Source of the DNA: a virus
Length of the DNA stretch: 41,094 nt
Reading direction: 5' to 3' (one strand)
IMG/VR virus record: IMGVR_UViG_3300020417_000006
Span: 1 to 41,094 of that record
Positions 1 to 7,684 of the stretch are shown piece by piece (position 1 is the first letter of the stretch; each line of letters begins with the position of its first letter). The notes under the pieces are model-generated. The model worked only from the letters and a program-made list of their open reading frames with translations, was not told the DNA's origin and did no database searches. A program made the translations under genes and the position numbers.

Positions 1-464
1 GCTGCCAATATCTTACTGCCATTTTCTAACTCCAATGAACCCTTGTTCCATGATAATATACCCTGTTGCATCCATTTAGGTAAGTTCTCATATGCAATCT
101 GTAATCTACTGAGAAGTTCCCTAGCAGTGGATGCTTTGTTTGCTAGGATGCCTATATTAACACTGTCATTGAAAACAGCATAGTGTAAAAGGAAAGAGAC
201 AACTGTAGTAGATTTGCCAGTCTGTCTGGGCATCTTACAGATGTTGAATCTGTTCTCATGAAAGTTCTTTACCAGTTTTTCCTGGAAGTCATATAGTTTG
301 AATGGTTGAAGACCATGATCCAGAGTAACAATCTGGACGTAGTTCTTTGCAAAATATACTGGATCGTTCTTACACCTAATATACTCTTGAATTTGCTCTT
401 CAGTAAATTCAATAGCAGTATTTGCTTTTTTTAGATTAGGATTACCAAGATAAATTTCACTCAT
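1..464 (-). CDS. 17: Terminase large subunit gp17, N-terminal part (cut by window edge)
   Basis: Packaging motor ATPase/nuclease that drives DNA into the prohead and cuts the concatemer. Only the first 154 codons are present; the C-terminal ATPase remainder and nuclease lie beyond position 1. I translated it directly from the minus strand, starting at the ATG at 464. It shows a Q-motif-like YDFQ at residues 58-61 and a Walker A loop PRQTGKST at 79-86. Then come ILANKAST and WNKGSLELENGS, which align well with T4 gp17 (SRQLGKTT, ILAHKGS, WNKGSIELDNGS). The N-terminus before Walker A is about 80 residues shorter than in T4. The start lies 7 bases after the stop of the upstream 402-residue gene. 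Identity is seen by motif comparison from memory and is secure. Confidence 0.95.
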   Translation of the reverse strand, partial: MSEIYLGNPNLKKANTAIEFTEEQIQEYIRCKNDPVYFAKNYVQIVTLDHGLQPFKLYDFQEKLVKNFHENRFNICKMPRQTGKSTTVVSFLLHYAVFNDSVNIGILANKASTARELLSRLQIAYENLPKWMQQGILSWNKGSLELENGSKILA

Positions 465-471
465 AAATTGA

Positions 472-1680
472 TTAGCAATTCCAGGCTCTGAGTGATTTAT
501 TTATTCTTGAATCTGGATCTCTTGCAGTCTTCTTGGAAGTTAATTTAGCTTTCATCCCCTTCATCCTGGCACAGAAAGATGCTCTGCGAGGGTTGCCAAC
601 TTTTTTTGATGGTGCTTTTAAATCAGAACCAGGATTCTCACGCTCATAAGACTTACGTCCTTTTTCATTGAGACCTCCTTCCTGGTTCTTACCAGACTTT
701 TTTGTCCAGGCAGCTCCTTCAGAAACTTCAGTCTCTTCACCAACATTGATCATCAACTCTCCAGGTTGATAGTTTGCTTTATCAAATCTCTTAAGTTGGC
801 ATCCAGGATATACTTTATCAAGTGCTCCCTGAACATCTGTTCTGCTGGGTGTTCCTACCTCAGGGAAGAAGATCTTCATAAGCATTAACTTACCTTTAAA
901 GGTAAACATCACTTGATAGACATTCCCAGTTTGAGCAGGAACTCTGATTGCCTCATCAATTTCACGTAGACCTGTTCCCTCACAATGTCTGCAACCCTCA
1001 CCTAAACACTTAGGGCATTCTTTCTGTTCCTTGACCTCTACTTCTTCTTTCTGGGTCTTTTTCTTCTTCTTGACACAGTTTGGATATCTCTTACCAAACA
1101 TTGTCTTCATTCCTTTCTTCTCATAACCATCCCAACAATCTTCACCCATGACTTGAACTTCAATGCCTGCTTCTCTCATCGCATTGATTTGAATTTGAGA
1201 GAGTTCAGGTAGTGCCAGAAACTCTTCTTTCTTTGTGGAATTGCCATAGTTCTTAGCACCTTTCTTGCGGCACTGAACTAAACGACCAGAAGCATAAGCA
1301 GAGGGCCAGACACTTGCAGATGCCTTTACTTTGTGGTAACAAGCATCTTTTTTACCTTCCTTTTCAAGAATGGTTTCTTCTTTTTGAGTTTTCTTCTTGG
1401 TATTCACGTGGATTGCAGCCCCTTTTCTATCTGGATTTGGATCATTTGCTCTCTTGCGTCTTACAGAAGCACCTCTCTCTGCTTTAGACATACTTGCTGC
1501 TTTCTCTTTAGATAAACACTTTGGTTTAGGACCATCACCCTTTCCATCACCGTCTTTATCTTCACGTGCACATTTGCCAACCTTTTCTCCTTTGGTATTG
1601 TAGCGATCCCATCCGCCTCCAGTAGCACTACCCTTAGGACCCTTGCCAAACCAATCTCTAAGATTTTCGTTAATAGTCAC
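472..1680 (-). CDS. Mosaic basic protein, DUF5872-like N-terminus, zinc-ribbon core, DUF6321-like C-terminus
   Basis: 402 residues, Lys-rich, function unknown. I see separate blocks. Residues 1-92 form a DUF5872-like basic domain (DWFGKGPKGS, GGWDRY). Residues 109-147 hold a YHKVK...VWPSAYASG block with two Cys. Residues 170-204 hold a WDGYEKKGMKT...YPNCVKK block. Residues 222-237 form a DnaJ-like CPKCLGEGCRHCEGTG zinc ribbon. Residues 244-315 form a small alpha/beta-looking domain. Residues 319-402 form a Ser/Lys/Arg-rich DUF6321-like end. Two linkers share the string KKKTQKEE (residues 95-102 and 206-213). Family names are from memory and need a profile search. A late-promoter motif lies 26 bases upstream, and the gene directly precedes gp17. 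A nucleic-acid-binding or virion-associated role is an inference from its charge and zinc ribbon. Confidence 0.85.
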   Translation of the reverse strand: MTINENLRDWFGKGPKGSATGGGWDRYNTKGEKVGKCAREDKDGDGKGDGPKPKCLSKEKAASMSKAERGASVRRKRANDPNPDRKGAAIHVNTKKKTQKEETILEKEGKKDACYHKVKASASVWPSAYASGRLVQCRKKGAKNYGNSTKKEEFLALPELSQIQINAMREAGIEVQVMGEDCWDGYEKKGMKTMFGKRYPNCVKKKKKTQKEEVEVKEQKECPKCLGEGCRHCEGTGLREIDEAIRVPAQTGNVYQVMFTFKGKLMLMKIFFPEVGTPSRTDVQGALDKVYPGCQLKRFDKANYQPGELMINVGEETEVSEGAAWTKKSGKNQEGGLNEKGRKSYERENPGSDLKAPSKKVGNPRRASFCARMKGMKAKLTSKKTARDPDSRINKSLRAWNC

Positions 1681-1705
1681 AATATTAGTAGAAAGTCTCT
1701 CTTTT

Positions 1706-1713
1706 TATTTATA
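1706..1713 (-). promoter_or_regulatory. Putative T4-type late promoter (TATAAATA)
   Basis: Minus-strand TATAAATA, a perfect match to the T4 late-promoter core. It sits in the 40-base gap about 26 bases upstream of the ATG at 1680 and would serve the 402-residue gene and gp17. Confidence 0.65.
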
Positions 1714-1720
1714 AAGGAAT

Positions 1721-2176
1721 TCAATCTGGAACATCTGGAGTAACTGGCCAAGTTACATCTAATGGATTAGATTTTGATGTTGTAATATCTCTCAGTTCTT
1801 GTATATAAGTATCAAGTTTACTAATGTCATCTGTTGTAGTTGTTATTCCAAGTCTTACTTCACTATGATATCTGAAAACTCTCCATTCAATCTCTTTAAT
1901 TCTTTCATTTCTAGCATCTCTAATTTCTTTCCAAAGACTATCAGTTTTAGATGCAATCTCTGCATCAGTCAAAGCAACAACTTCCCATGCTGATCCATTC
2001 CAAATAACTTTTTCAGTATCATCATTAAATGATGGATTTTCTCCTGCAGGAACATATCCAGCATCAGCAATTTCTTCTTCAGTAAATGTAGAAGAATCTG
2101 TGCGAGTAAGACCAGAAGAAAGACGAATTCTTTCTGGTAAAGGTTGTGGAAATTGATTATTATGTGAATAAAGCAT
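1721..2176 (-). CDS. Tail fibre assembly chaperone-like protein
   Basis: 151 residues. The C-terminal half (about 80-151) contains EIRDARNERIKEIEWRVFRY followed by LGITTTTDDISKLDTYIQEL and a Pro-rich end (DVTWPVTPDVPD). This layout, RDxRxxxxxxxxWRxxRxxxE...LxxYxxxLRDI, is characteristic of phage tail assembly chaperone / fibre assembly proteins (TAC-like, gp31-like). The N-terminal half resembles the 'W.G..WEV..LTDAE' region common to such proteins. It is the last gene of the fibre cassette, directly after two probable adhesins, which suits a role in folding or attaching them. It begins 5 bases past the upstream stop. Family placement is by pattern; the exact partner is inferred. Confidence 0.7.
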   Translation of the reverse strand: MLYSHNNQFPQPLPERIRLSSGLTRTDSSTFTEEEIADAGYVPAGENPSFNDDTEKVIWNGSAWEVVALTDAEIASKTDSLWKEIRDARNERIKEIEWRVFRYHSEVRLGITTTTDDISKLDTYIQELRDITTSKSNPLDVTWPVTPDVPD

Positions 2177-2181
2177 TTTAG

Positions 2182-3366
2182 TTAGTTTGAATAAACAGCA
2201 ATATACAGACTATCATTAGGATCCATTGCAGAACCAGTATAACCTGCAAGAGCATGAATAACTCTTATCCATTCTTGTCCTTGAAAATAATATAAAGGAC
2301 TTCTCAATACAGCACCACTATATCTAGTAGATCCACTAGTTTCTCTAAAGGCATAGTATGTGTTACTAGATTGAGAAATAGTAGCATCTCCAACTGATGC
2401 TATAGTGCCCCCTGAATAATATGAATTAGATATTCCATCAGCAGTCCCAGTATAGGAAGAACCAGTGCCTGTTGACCAACTCCATCTGTTACTATTTGCA
2501 GAAGTGCTCAAACTAGTGTAACTATGATTTTTTGCTGATGCAGGAGTGATTGGAAATCCAGTTGAAGAGGATCCATTCATCGCAGTATATGATGTCTGCC
2601 AGGAACTTCCAGATCCTCCGTTAGAAGTATTAAAAATCCAAGATTGAAGCAAAGTGGTTCTTGTTGAATCTAAGATCTGAATACCTGCTACAGAAATATC
2701 ATTATAAAAAGTTGTTGCTGCAGTAACTTTAATTCCAAGATATATTCTTCCGTATGATGCTGCAGAATTGGCAAAATCAGTTTGTACTTCACTAACATCA
2801 TATCCGCCATTATAGTCAGAACTGTTGCCCATGAAGCTATCAGAACTAATAAATCTCCTACTAATTTCATAGAATGATGATGTAATGTCTTGACCTGTAG
2901 AAACAGCAGCATCTCCTATTGTCAAATCCTCTGTTTCAATTAAAACTTGACCATAATCAATGCCAGCAGCATGCCATGATATAATTTCAATTTTAACAAC
3001 ATTTGATTCTGATAGACCATCTCCAACTGGGTTAATAACAAAACTTCCAGTGTTATTCGTAATATAAAAAAGTCCAGTCAATCCACCAGAAAAATCAGCA
3101 GCATCAACAGCTGTTCCAGAAACTGTTTGAATTCTGTAATATAACGGTGTGTTATTACCATAACCAACTGTATTCACAGTAAATGTATTATTTGTTTCCT
3201 CATTCAAAGTAGTTCCATTATCACTTGAAATAGAATCTATTTGCTTTTTGGTCCAAACATCACCAGTAACCTCTGCAGTATATTGATCGTAGATGCCATG
3301 CACACCACTATTCACATACAGTTCCAATTCTTGTTTTGGTCCTATTATTCCTGAATTACCTCTCAT
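2182..3366 (-). CDS. Putative tail fibre/adhesin protein with Calx-beta-like segment
   Basis: 394 residues, Ser/Thr/Gly/Tyr-rich and almost certainly all-beta. The N-terminus (residues 1-30) carries IIG...NSGVHGIYD, which resembles the start of the adjacent 313-residue glycine-rich protein (IIGNGLIVPGVSGIYD). Residues about 60-130 resemble a Calx-beta-type sandwich (NTFTVNT...LYYRIQTVSG...GSFVINPVGDG). The rest has no motif I recognise. No signal peptide or membrane segment is visible. The ATG overlaps the stop of the upstream gene (TAATG), indicating translational coupling. Context, between a glycine-rich adhesin and an assembly chaperone, points to a receptor-binding or fibre component; that role is inferred. 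Confidence 0.65.
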   Translation of the reverse strand: MRGNSGIIGPKQELELYVNSGVHGIYDQYTAEVTGDVWTKKQIDSISSDNGTTLNEETNNTFTVNTVGYGNNTPLYYRIQTVSGTAVDAADFSGGLTGLFYITNNTGSFVINPVGDGLSESNVVKIEIISWHAAGIDYGQVLIETEDLTIGDAAVSTGQDITSSFYEISRRFISSDSFMGNSSDYNGGYDVSEVQTDFANSAASYGRIYLGIKVTAATTFYNDISVAGIQILDSTRTTLLQSWIFNTSNGGSGSSWQTSYTAMNGSSSTGFPITPASAKNHSYTSLSTSANSNRWSWSTGTGSSYTGTADGISNSYYSGGTIASVGDATISQSSNTYYAFRETSGSTRYSGAVLRSPLYYFQGQEWIRVIHALAGYTGSAMDPNDSLYIAVYSN

Positions 3367-4307
3367 TATACATCTCCAGTATTAGTAGATGGGAATGATC
3401 TTCCTGCTCCCCAAATAATTCTTACTGCTCCACCTGAACCATTGCCACCTTTATTGTCAGTGCCACCTCCACCTCCTCCACCATATTCACCACCAGTTCT
3501 CGCCTCAGTTCCATCAATAGGATTAGTATCGTAATTATTAGTGTAAATTCTACCAGCACCTGCATATCCATCACCACCACCAGATCCTCCAGCGCCAGCA
3601 CCATTAGCTGTTGCAGTACCACTAGATGATTCACCTAGTATTCCAGTTCCACCACCTCCAAATCCCTTAGTAGAACCATTATTTCCTCCACCAGCACCAC
3701 CACCACCATTTCCAGCAGTGGGATTAAATCCAAAAAGATAACCACCATTACCACCATTACCTTGGTATCCTCCTGCTCCACCACCTCCTGGTGGTCCATA
3801 TCCTGAAGAACTGTAATAGACTACATTGCCACCACTACCACCACCATCACCATAATATCCTCCTCCATAAATGTATGAGGCATATCTACCAGCATTTCCT
3901 CCACTTCCTCTTACAGTACCAGAAGACGAAAAATAACTCTGACCGCCAGCAGTTGAATAACCACTATAATACCCAGCAACTCCACCTGAACCAACTACAA
4001 CAGTATAAATTGAACCTGGTGTTACTGTGATATTATTCCTCCATCCAAGTCCACCACCGCCACCGCCAGCCATAGAAAAACTACCACCGTTATAAATCAT
4101 TCCACCACCACCGCCACCAATACATACAGCACAAACAGAGTATACACCTGGAGGACAAGTCCAACTATATGTACCTGGAGTTGTATAAGCTGCCTGTCCT
4201 GCTACGACAGGGTTCAAAAACTTTGAATTCAGATCATAAATGCCACTGACACCAGGCACTATCAAACCATTCCCTATTATACTTGCATTTCTGGTATAAA
4301 ATGCCAT
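3366..4307 (-). CDS. Glycine-rich tail fibre tip/adhesin protein
   Basis: 313 residues with very high Gly content. Residues 1-30 form a short attachment-like motif (IIGNGLIVPGVSGIYD). About 40-300 hold many GGGGGG and GGxGG runs separated by Tyr/Ser/Asn-rich stretches. The end carries GGAVRIIWGAGRSFPSTNT, a terminal motif I recognise from marine T4-like fibre proteins. Poly-Gly adhesins of T-even phages (gp38 of S16/T2 type) form packed polyglycine II helices with variable loops that bind receptors; a comparable architecture is plausible here. The C-terminal AVRIIWG strand is typical of glycine-rich fibre domains. The stop overlaps the next gene's start. Receptor binding is inferred from composition and position. 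Confidence 0.75.
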   Translation of the reverse strand: MAFYTRNASIIGNGLIVPGVSGIYDLNSKFLNPVVAGQAAYTTPGTYSWTCPPGVYSVCAVCIGGGGGGMIYNGGSFSMAGGGGGGLGWRNNITVTPGSIYTVVVGSGGVAGYYSGYSTAGGQSYFSSSGTVRGSGGNAGRYASYIYGGGYYGDGGGSGGNVVYYSSSGYGPPGGGGAGGYQGNGGNGGYLFGFNPTAGNGGGGAGGGNNGSTKGFGGGGTGILGESSSGTATANGAGAGGSGGGDGYAGAGRIYTNNYDTNPIDGTEARTGGEYGGGGGGGTDNKGGNGSGGAVRIIWGAGRSFPSTNTGDV

Positions 4308-4309
4308 AA

Positions 4310-4684
4310 TTATTCACTAATCTCTTCGTATGAACAAGTTGCACTTAAGTCACCAGCGACACTTGCCTGAATGTATAATGACATATCTTCCTCCAAGTAA
4401 ATTGAAGTATCTTTTGAAACAACAACCAAAGTAGCATCAGCAGGTACACTAATTGTTTTTGCCAATGTGGAATGTGTGCTACTACCAGCAGCATCTCTAA
4501 GTGTTACAGTTATATCTGCAGCATTAGAACCATCAATATTTGCAATTATCAATGAATTTATTTTCAATATTTTTCCTGAAGATGCCGCATTAACTACAAG
4601 AGAAGCAGCACTAGACGCAATATCAGTATCATATACAGTTTTTCCGTATATACTTGCAACAGATACTATATTTGGGTTCGCCAT
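4310..4684 (-). CDS. Small conserved beta-rich virion protein
   Basis: 124 residues, with no signal peptide or transmembrane segment. The sequence runs NIVSVASIYGKT, LKINSLIIANIDGSNAADIT, ISVPADATLVVVSKDTSIYL and ends CSYEEISE. It alternates hydrophobic and polar residues as in a single beta-sandwich domain. I recognise it as a type of small protein common in cyanomyovirus structural regions, but I know no defined function. A strong Shine-Dalgarno (AAGGAG, 4695-4700) precedes the ATG at 4684, and a late-promoter-like CTAAATAA lies 23 bases upstream. It therefore probably has its own late transcript and is abundantly made. It could decorate a fibre or the capsid; this is inference. Confidence 0.75.
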   Translation of the reverse strand: MANPNIVSVASIYGKTVYDTDIASSAASLVVNAASSGKILKINSLIIANIDGSNAADITVTLRDAAGSSTHSTLAKTISVPADATLVVVSKDTSIYLEEDMSLYIQASVAGDLSATCSYEEISE

Positions 4685-4707
4685 TATTTAAATTCTCCTT
4701 TGTATGT

Positions 4708-4715
4708 TTATTTAG
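4708..4715 (-). promoter_or_regulatory. Putative late promoter (TCTAAATA type)
   Basis: Minus-strand TCTAAATAA, the N[A/C]TAAATA form seen at similar distance before other genes here. It lies 23 bases upstream of the ATG at 4684, with a good Shine-Dalgarno between. Confidence 0.45.
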
Positions 4716-4721
4716 AACTAA

Positions 4722-7211
4722 TCAACCAAAAACCATTGCCATAGCAATTGCTTTTCCTGTGGTGACACCACCACCTCCTCCTCCCCCTCCAGAGGAGCTG
4801 AAGGTTATACTATCTCCACTTGCATTAGTGGTGATAGTCATATTTGATCCAGCAACTAATGTCAAGGTATCAGTTGCACTATCAGCAACTATATCACTTT
4901 GACCAGAAACTGCAATGGTTTCAAATAGATTTTGTGTGGTTCCACCACCTCCAGTTTGATCTGCTACCCAAGCATAGTCAGAACCATTCCAACTCAGAAT
5001 TTGACCTGAAGAAGCACCACTAACATTCAGATGTGTATCTACATCAGAATCAGTATAACTTCCACCACTAGAAATAGAAGCAGTGGAGATTCCAGTGATT
5101 CTTCCATTAGCATCAACTACAATGACTGGTGTTGATCCAGAATCTCCATATGTAGCAGCAGATGCTCCTGTTAATGATGTAAGATTTGCACCACTTCCAT
5201 TATTGAGAAGAAGTGTGCCTGAAGATGATGGGAGTTTTATAGTTGGATTGCCACTGAAATCACCATGATCTGGTGCTTGGAGTCTAGCATAATGAGCATT
5301 GTTTGACTCACAATATAAATCAACTCTACCAGAAGTTCCATCATCACTTTTGACAGAAACAATGTTTGTTGCAGTAACAATACCTGTAACACTAAGATTG
5401 CCCTGATCATCTTCAACCACGTGATCAGATTGAATTTTAGACATCTTAATGGACTTAAGAGCATTATGTTTATCACGAATCTCAATAGCACCAGATGATG
5501 AATTCCTCTTTAACTTTGTGTCACCAATTTTGATTTCATCAGAACTTGGATCAAGGGTAATAGTTCCTTGTCCAACAGATAAAATACCAGTAATCCTAGC
5601 ATCACCTTCAACAAGAAGAGCAGTAGTTGCAGTTCCAGTATTAACAACAATTCCATTTCTAAATGTACCTACTCCAAGGGAGTCAACATTAGTAACATCT
5701 TCATATGTAAGAGTTCCAGCAATAGAAACATTACCAGTGGCAGTAATATTAGTGACTGTTATATCTGGAGAACCAGTAAGACCTGTAGCATTACTGCCCC
5801 CACTCAAAGCAGTACTGGCAATTCCTACCCATTTTGATTTTGTTTGATCATAAATGAGGAGTTTTCCTTCTCCTGTTGTCCTATCAAATTGGACATCATC
5901 CATGTCCTTGATGTTGACAGCACCACCTCCACCAAGAGTTGATAGTTGAGTATTGATCCTATTGATGAATAATTTATAGTGGTTTGATAGATCATCAAGT
6001 GTAGCAAACTTTTGATCAAGGGGAGTTAATGGGTCAGTTATCCCTTCAACTTCTTGTTTTGTATCTGAAGGTTCATTAAGAAGATAATTCTCCTCTAATT
6101 TTTTTTGATCCTTCTTAATTGAGGATGAAATTTTATTTAATTCTTTAATACCCTTTTTAAGTGAGGATATGTCACTTCTAAGGGAAGAAATATCCTTATC
6201 ATAATATTTTACTTCAGGGAGAGTATTGGGGAGCGCATCAACAGTTTCTTTTAGATCATTAAAGAACTCAAGTATTGATTCATCTGCTTTAATACTCTGC
6301 TCATTAATTTTCTCAATCTCCTTCTCAAGAGATTGTTTTAGTTTATTTTGCTCACTGGTGAGATGTTTCTTTAATTTTCTATCATCATCTTTGAAGGTAT
6401 TGTGGAGTTCCCAAATTCTGATAGAAGAATCTTTGAGTTCTTTGTATATTTTATCCTTTGTTTCTGTAATTCTATCATTAGTTTGATCAAAATTGTCGTT
6501 GATATTCTTTAAATCAACTTTTAACTCAAACTTTCTAATGTCATAATCTTCATTTATTTGATTGACTGTGCGGTCAATCTTTTCTTTCATCAAATCAAGA
6601 TGTCCTTGAACTTTGCTGAAATCATCATCAATAATACTAAAACTTTTACCAATCCAAGAGAAGTCTGGAACCTCATGAACCTCTTGAATCCAGTCAGGAA
6701 AGGTAGGAATTGCCTCTTTTACCTGCTCAATTCTCAATTTAAGGACTTTTAAGTCTTCTTCGTAGTACTTTACCTCTGGAAGATTGTTGATTTCCTCCTT
6801 AATATCAGATAATTTACCTTCAAATTCTTCATTTTGTGTACTCAGAGTATCAATTTTATCACTTTTTGCATAATCTTTCTCAATTTCTGAAATTTTACTG
6901 CAAATTTCATCTAATTGTTCATCATAATACTTAATTTCAGGTATTTTTGGAATATCTTTTCTTACGTCATTGACTAAACGAACTAATTCTGACCACTCTG
7001 GGGTCTGTATGACATCAGTTACTTCTAAAAATGACTCCCCATTTACATCTTCTATGGTTTGAGTCTCTTCTTCAATAAAATCTTGATTTGATTCTGGAAA
7101 ATATTCTTTTACTGAAGGCAGTTCTTCCTTCTTCTCTAAGAAATCCTTGTATGATGGAAGATTACTATCTCCCAATATATCATTTATAGATGGTAATTCG
7201 TCTTTTGCCAT
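4722..7211 (-). CDS. Long coiled-coil fibre protein (fibritin/whisker-like or tail fibre)
   Basis: 829 residues. Residues 1-45 hold three short LPS-x-based motifs (LPSINDIL, LPSYKDFL, LPSVKEYF). Residues 70-425 are strongly heptad-like and charged, punctuated by a repeated hinge: IPEIKYYDEQL (about 94), LPEVKYYEEDL (about 144) and LPEVKYYDKDI (about 331). Residues 430-800 are Gly/Ser/Thr-rich beta-type fibre sequence with repeated VTATNI/ITGILSVG phrases. A run of nine Gly precedes the end GKAIAMAMVFG, a terminal motif I know from cyanophage fibres. The order of coiled-coil stalk then beta shaft fits a trimeric fibre. T4 fibritin is a comparison, not proven homology. It starts the cassette between gp16 and gp17, with a GATAAATA motif about 41 bases upstream. 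Confidence 0.75.
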   Translation of the reverse strand: MAKDELPSINDILGDSNLPSYKDFLEKKEELPSVKEYFPESNQDFIEEETQTIEDVNGESFLEVTDVIQTPEWSELVRLVNDVRKDIPKIPEIKYYDEQLDEICSKISEIEKDYAKSDKIDTLSTQNEEFEGKLSDIKEEINNLPEVKYYEEDLKVLKLRIEQVKEAIPTFPDWIQEVHEVPDFSWIGKSFSIIDDDFSKVQGHLDLMKEKIDRTVNQINEDYDIRKFELKVDLKNINDNFDQTNDRITETKDKIYKELKDSSIRIWELHNTFKDDDRKLKKHLTSEQNKLKQSLEKEIEKINEQSIKADESILEFFNDLKETVDALPNTLPEVKYYDKDISSLRSDISSLKKGIKELNKISSSIKKDQKKLEENYLLNEPSDTKQEVEGITDPLTPLDQKFATLDDLSNHYKLFINRINTQLSTLGGGGAVNIKDMDDVQFDRTTGEGKLLIYDQTKSKWVGIASTALSGGSNATGLTGSPDITVTNITATGNVSIAGTLTYEDVTNVDSLGVGTFRNGIVVNTGTATTALLVEGDARITGILSVGQGTITLDPSSDEIKIGDTKLKRNSSSGAIEIRDKHNALKSIKMSKIQSDHVVEDDQGNLSVTGIVTATNIVSVKSDDGTSGRVDLYCESNNAHYARLQAPDHGDFSGNPTIKLPSSSGTLLLNNGSGANLTSLTGASAATYGDSGSTPVIVVDANGRITGISTASISSGGSYTDSDVDTHLNVSGASSGQILSWNGSDYAWVADQTGGGGTTQNLFETIAVSGQSDIVADSATDTLTLVAGSNMTITTNASGDSITFSSSGGGGGGGGVTTGKAIAMAMVFG

Positions 7212-7250
7212 TTTATTAGTAAAATACTTTGGGATTTCTCTCCCAGTGTA

Positions 7251-7673
7251 TTATTTATCTTCGCTAACTTTCTTCAACATTTTTTGAAGGTCAGCAGTTG
7301 ATCCAACAAAGAGGGCATTATTGACTGTTGTGGGACCTTTTGGTTCCTTATCTTCATTGACATCCTTTAGTTTCTTTTGAAGATCCATCAATTTATCAGT
7401 TGCATCAGAAACATTCTTGATTAGTTGGCCAGCAACTTCATATGCTCTGGGCATTTCACTTTCTTGAGCAAGTTCTAAGATTCCATTGATTGCTTCTTGA
7501 CCTTTTTCAATGATGGAATAAAGATTACCCCTGGTATATTCGTAATCTTTACGTATATCCTCTGAGGTGCTTTTAATTTTTTGAATTCTTTCATCTGGTG
7601 TGGTCTTCTGTATTTCTACCTCTGTAGGAGTTACATCAAATGTTTCATTCAATTTATCAAATTTATTAGACAT
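7251..7673 (-). CDS. 16: Terminase small subunit gp16
   Basis: 140 residues from the chosen start. The small terminase forms a ring that recognises or regulates DNA for packaging by gp17. The sequence is helical and charged, with DYEYTRGNLYSIIEKGQEAI and AYEVAGQLIKNVSDATDKLM forming the central coiled-coil helices expected for T4-type gp16. The length is close to the T4 protein (about 164). I chose the ATG at 7673 (MSNKFDKL) because GGAG lies 6 bases upstream at 7680-7683. An earlier ATG at 7685 overlaps the gp15 stop (TGATG) and could also be used. The gene lies between gp15 and the fibre cassette, as expected for 15-16 order, but is separated from gp17 by about 6.8 kb. Confidence 0.88.
   Translation of the reverse strand: MSNKFDKLNETFDVTPTEVEIQKTTPDERIQKIKSTSEDIRKDYEYTRGNLYSIIEKGQEAINGILELAQESEMPRAYEVAGQLIKNVSDATDKLMDLQKKLKDVNEDKEPKGPTTVNNALFVGSTADLQKMLKKVSEDK
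7252..7259 (-). promoter_or_regulatory. Putative late promoter (GATAAATA)
   Basis: Minus-strand GATAAATA overlapping the gp16 stop codon, about 41 bases upstream of the ATG at 7211. It would allow the fibre cassette to be transcribed independently of the gp13-gp16 genes. Confidence 0.5.
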
Positions 7674-7684
7674 CATAATCTCCA

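Noticed and set aside
2182-4307. A diversity-generating retroelement acting on the adhesin genes.
   Set aside because: No reverse transcriptase gene or template/variable repeat pair was seen in the window; variation here would need another mechanism.
4722-7211. Calling the 829-residue protein a definite wac/fibritin homologue.
   Set aside because: Coiled-coil content and an N-terminal style I associate with cyanophage whisker-like proteins are suggestive only; gene position differs from T4 wac and no fibritin foldon motif was recognised.
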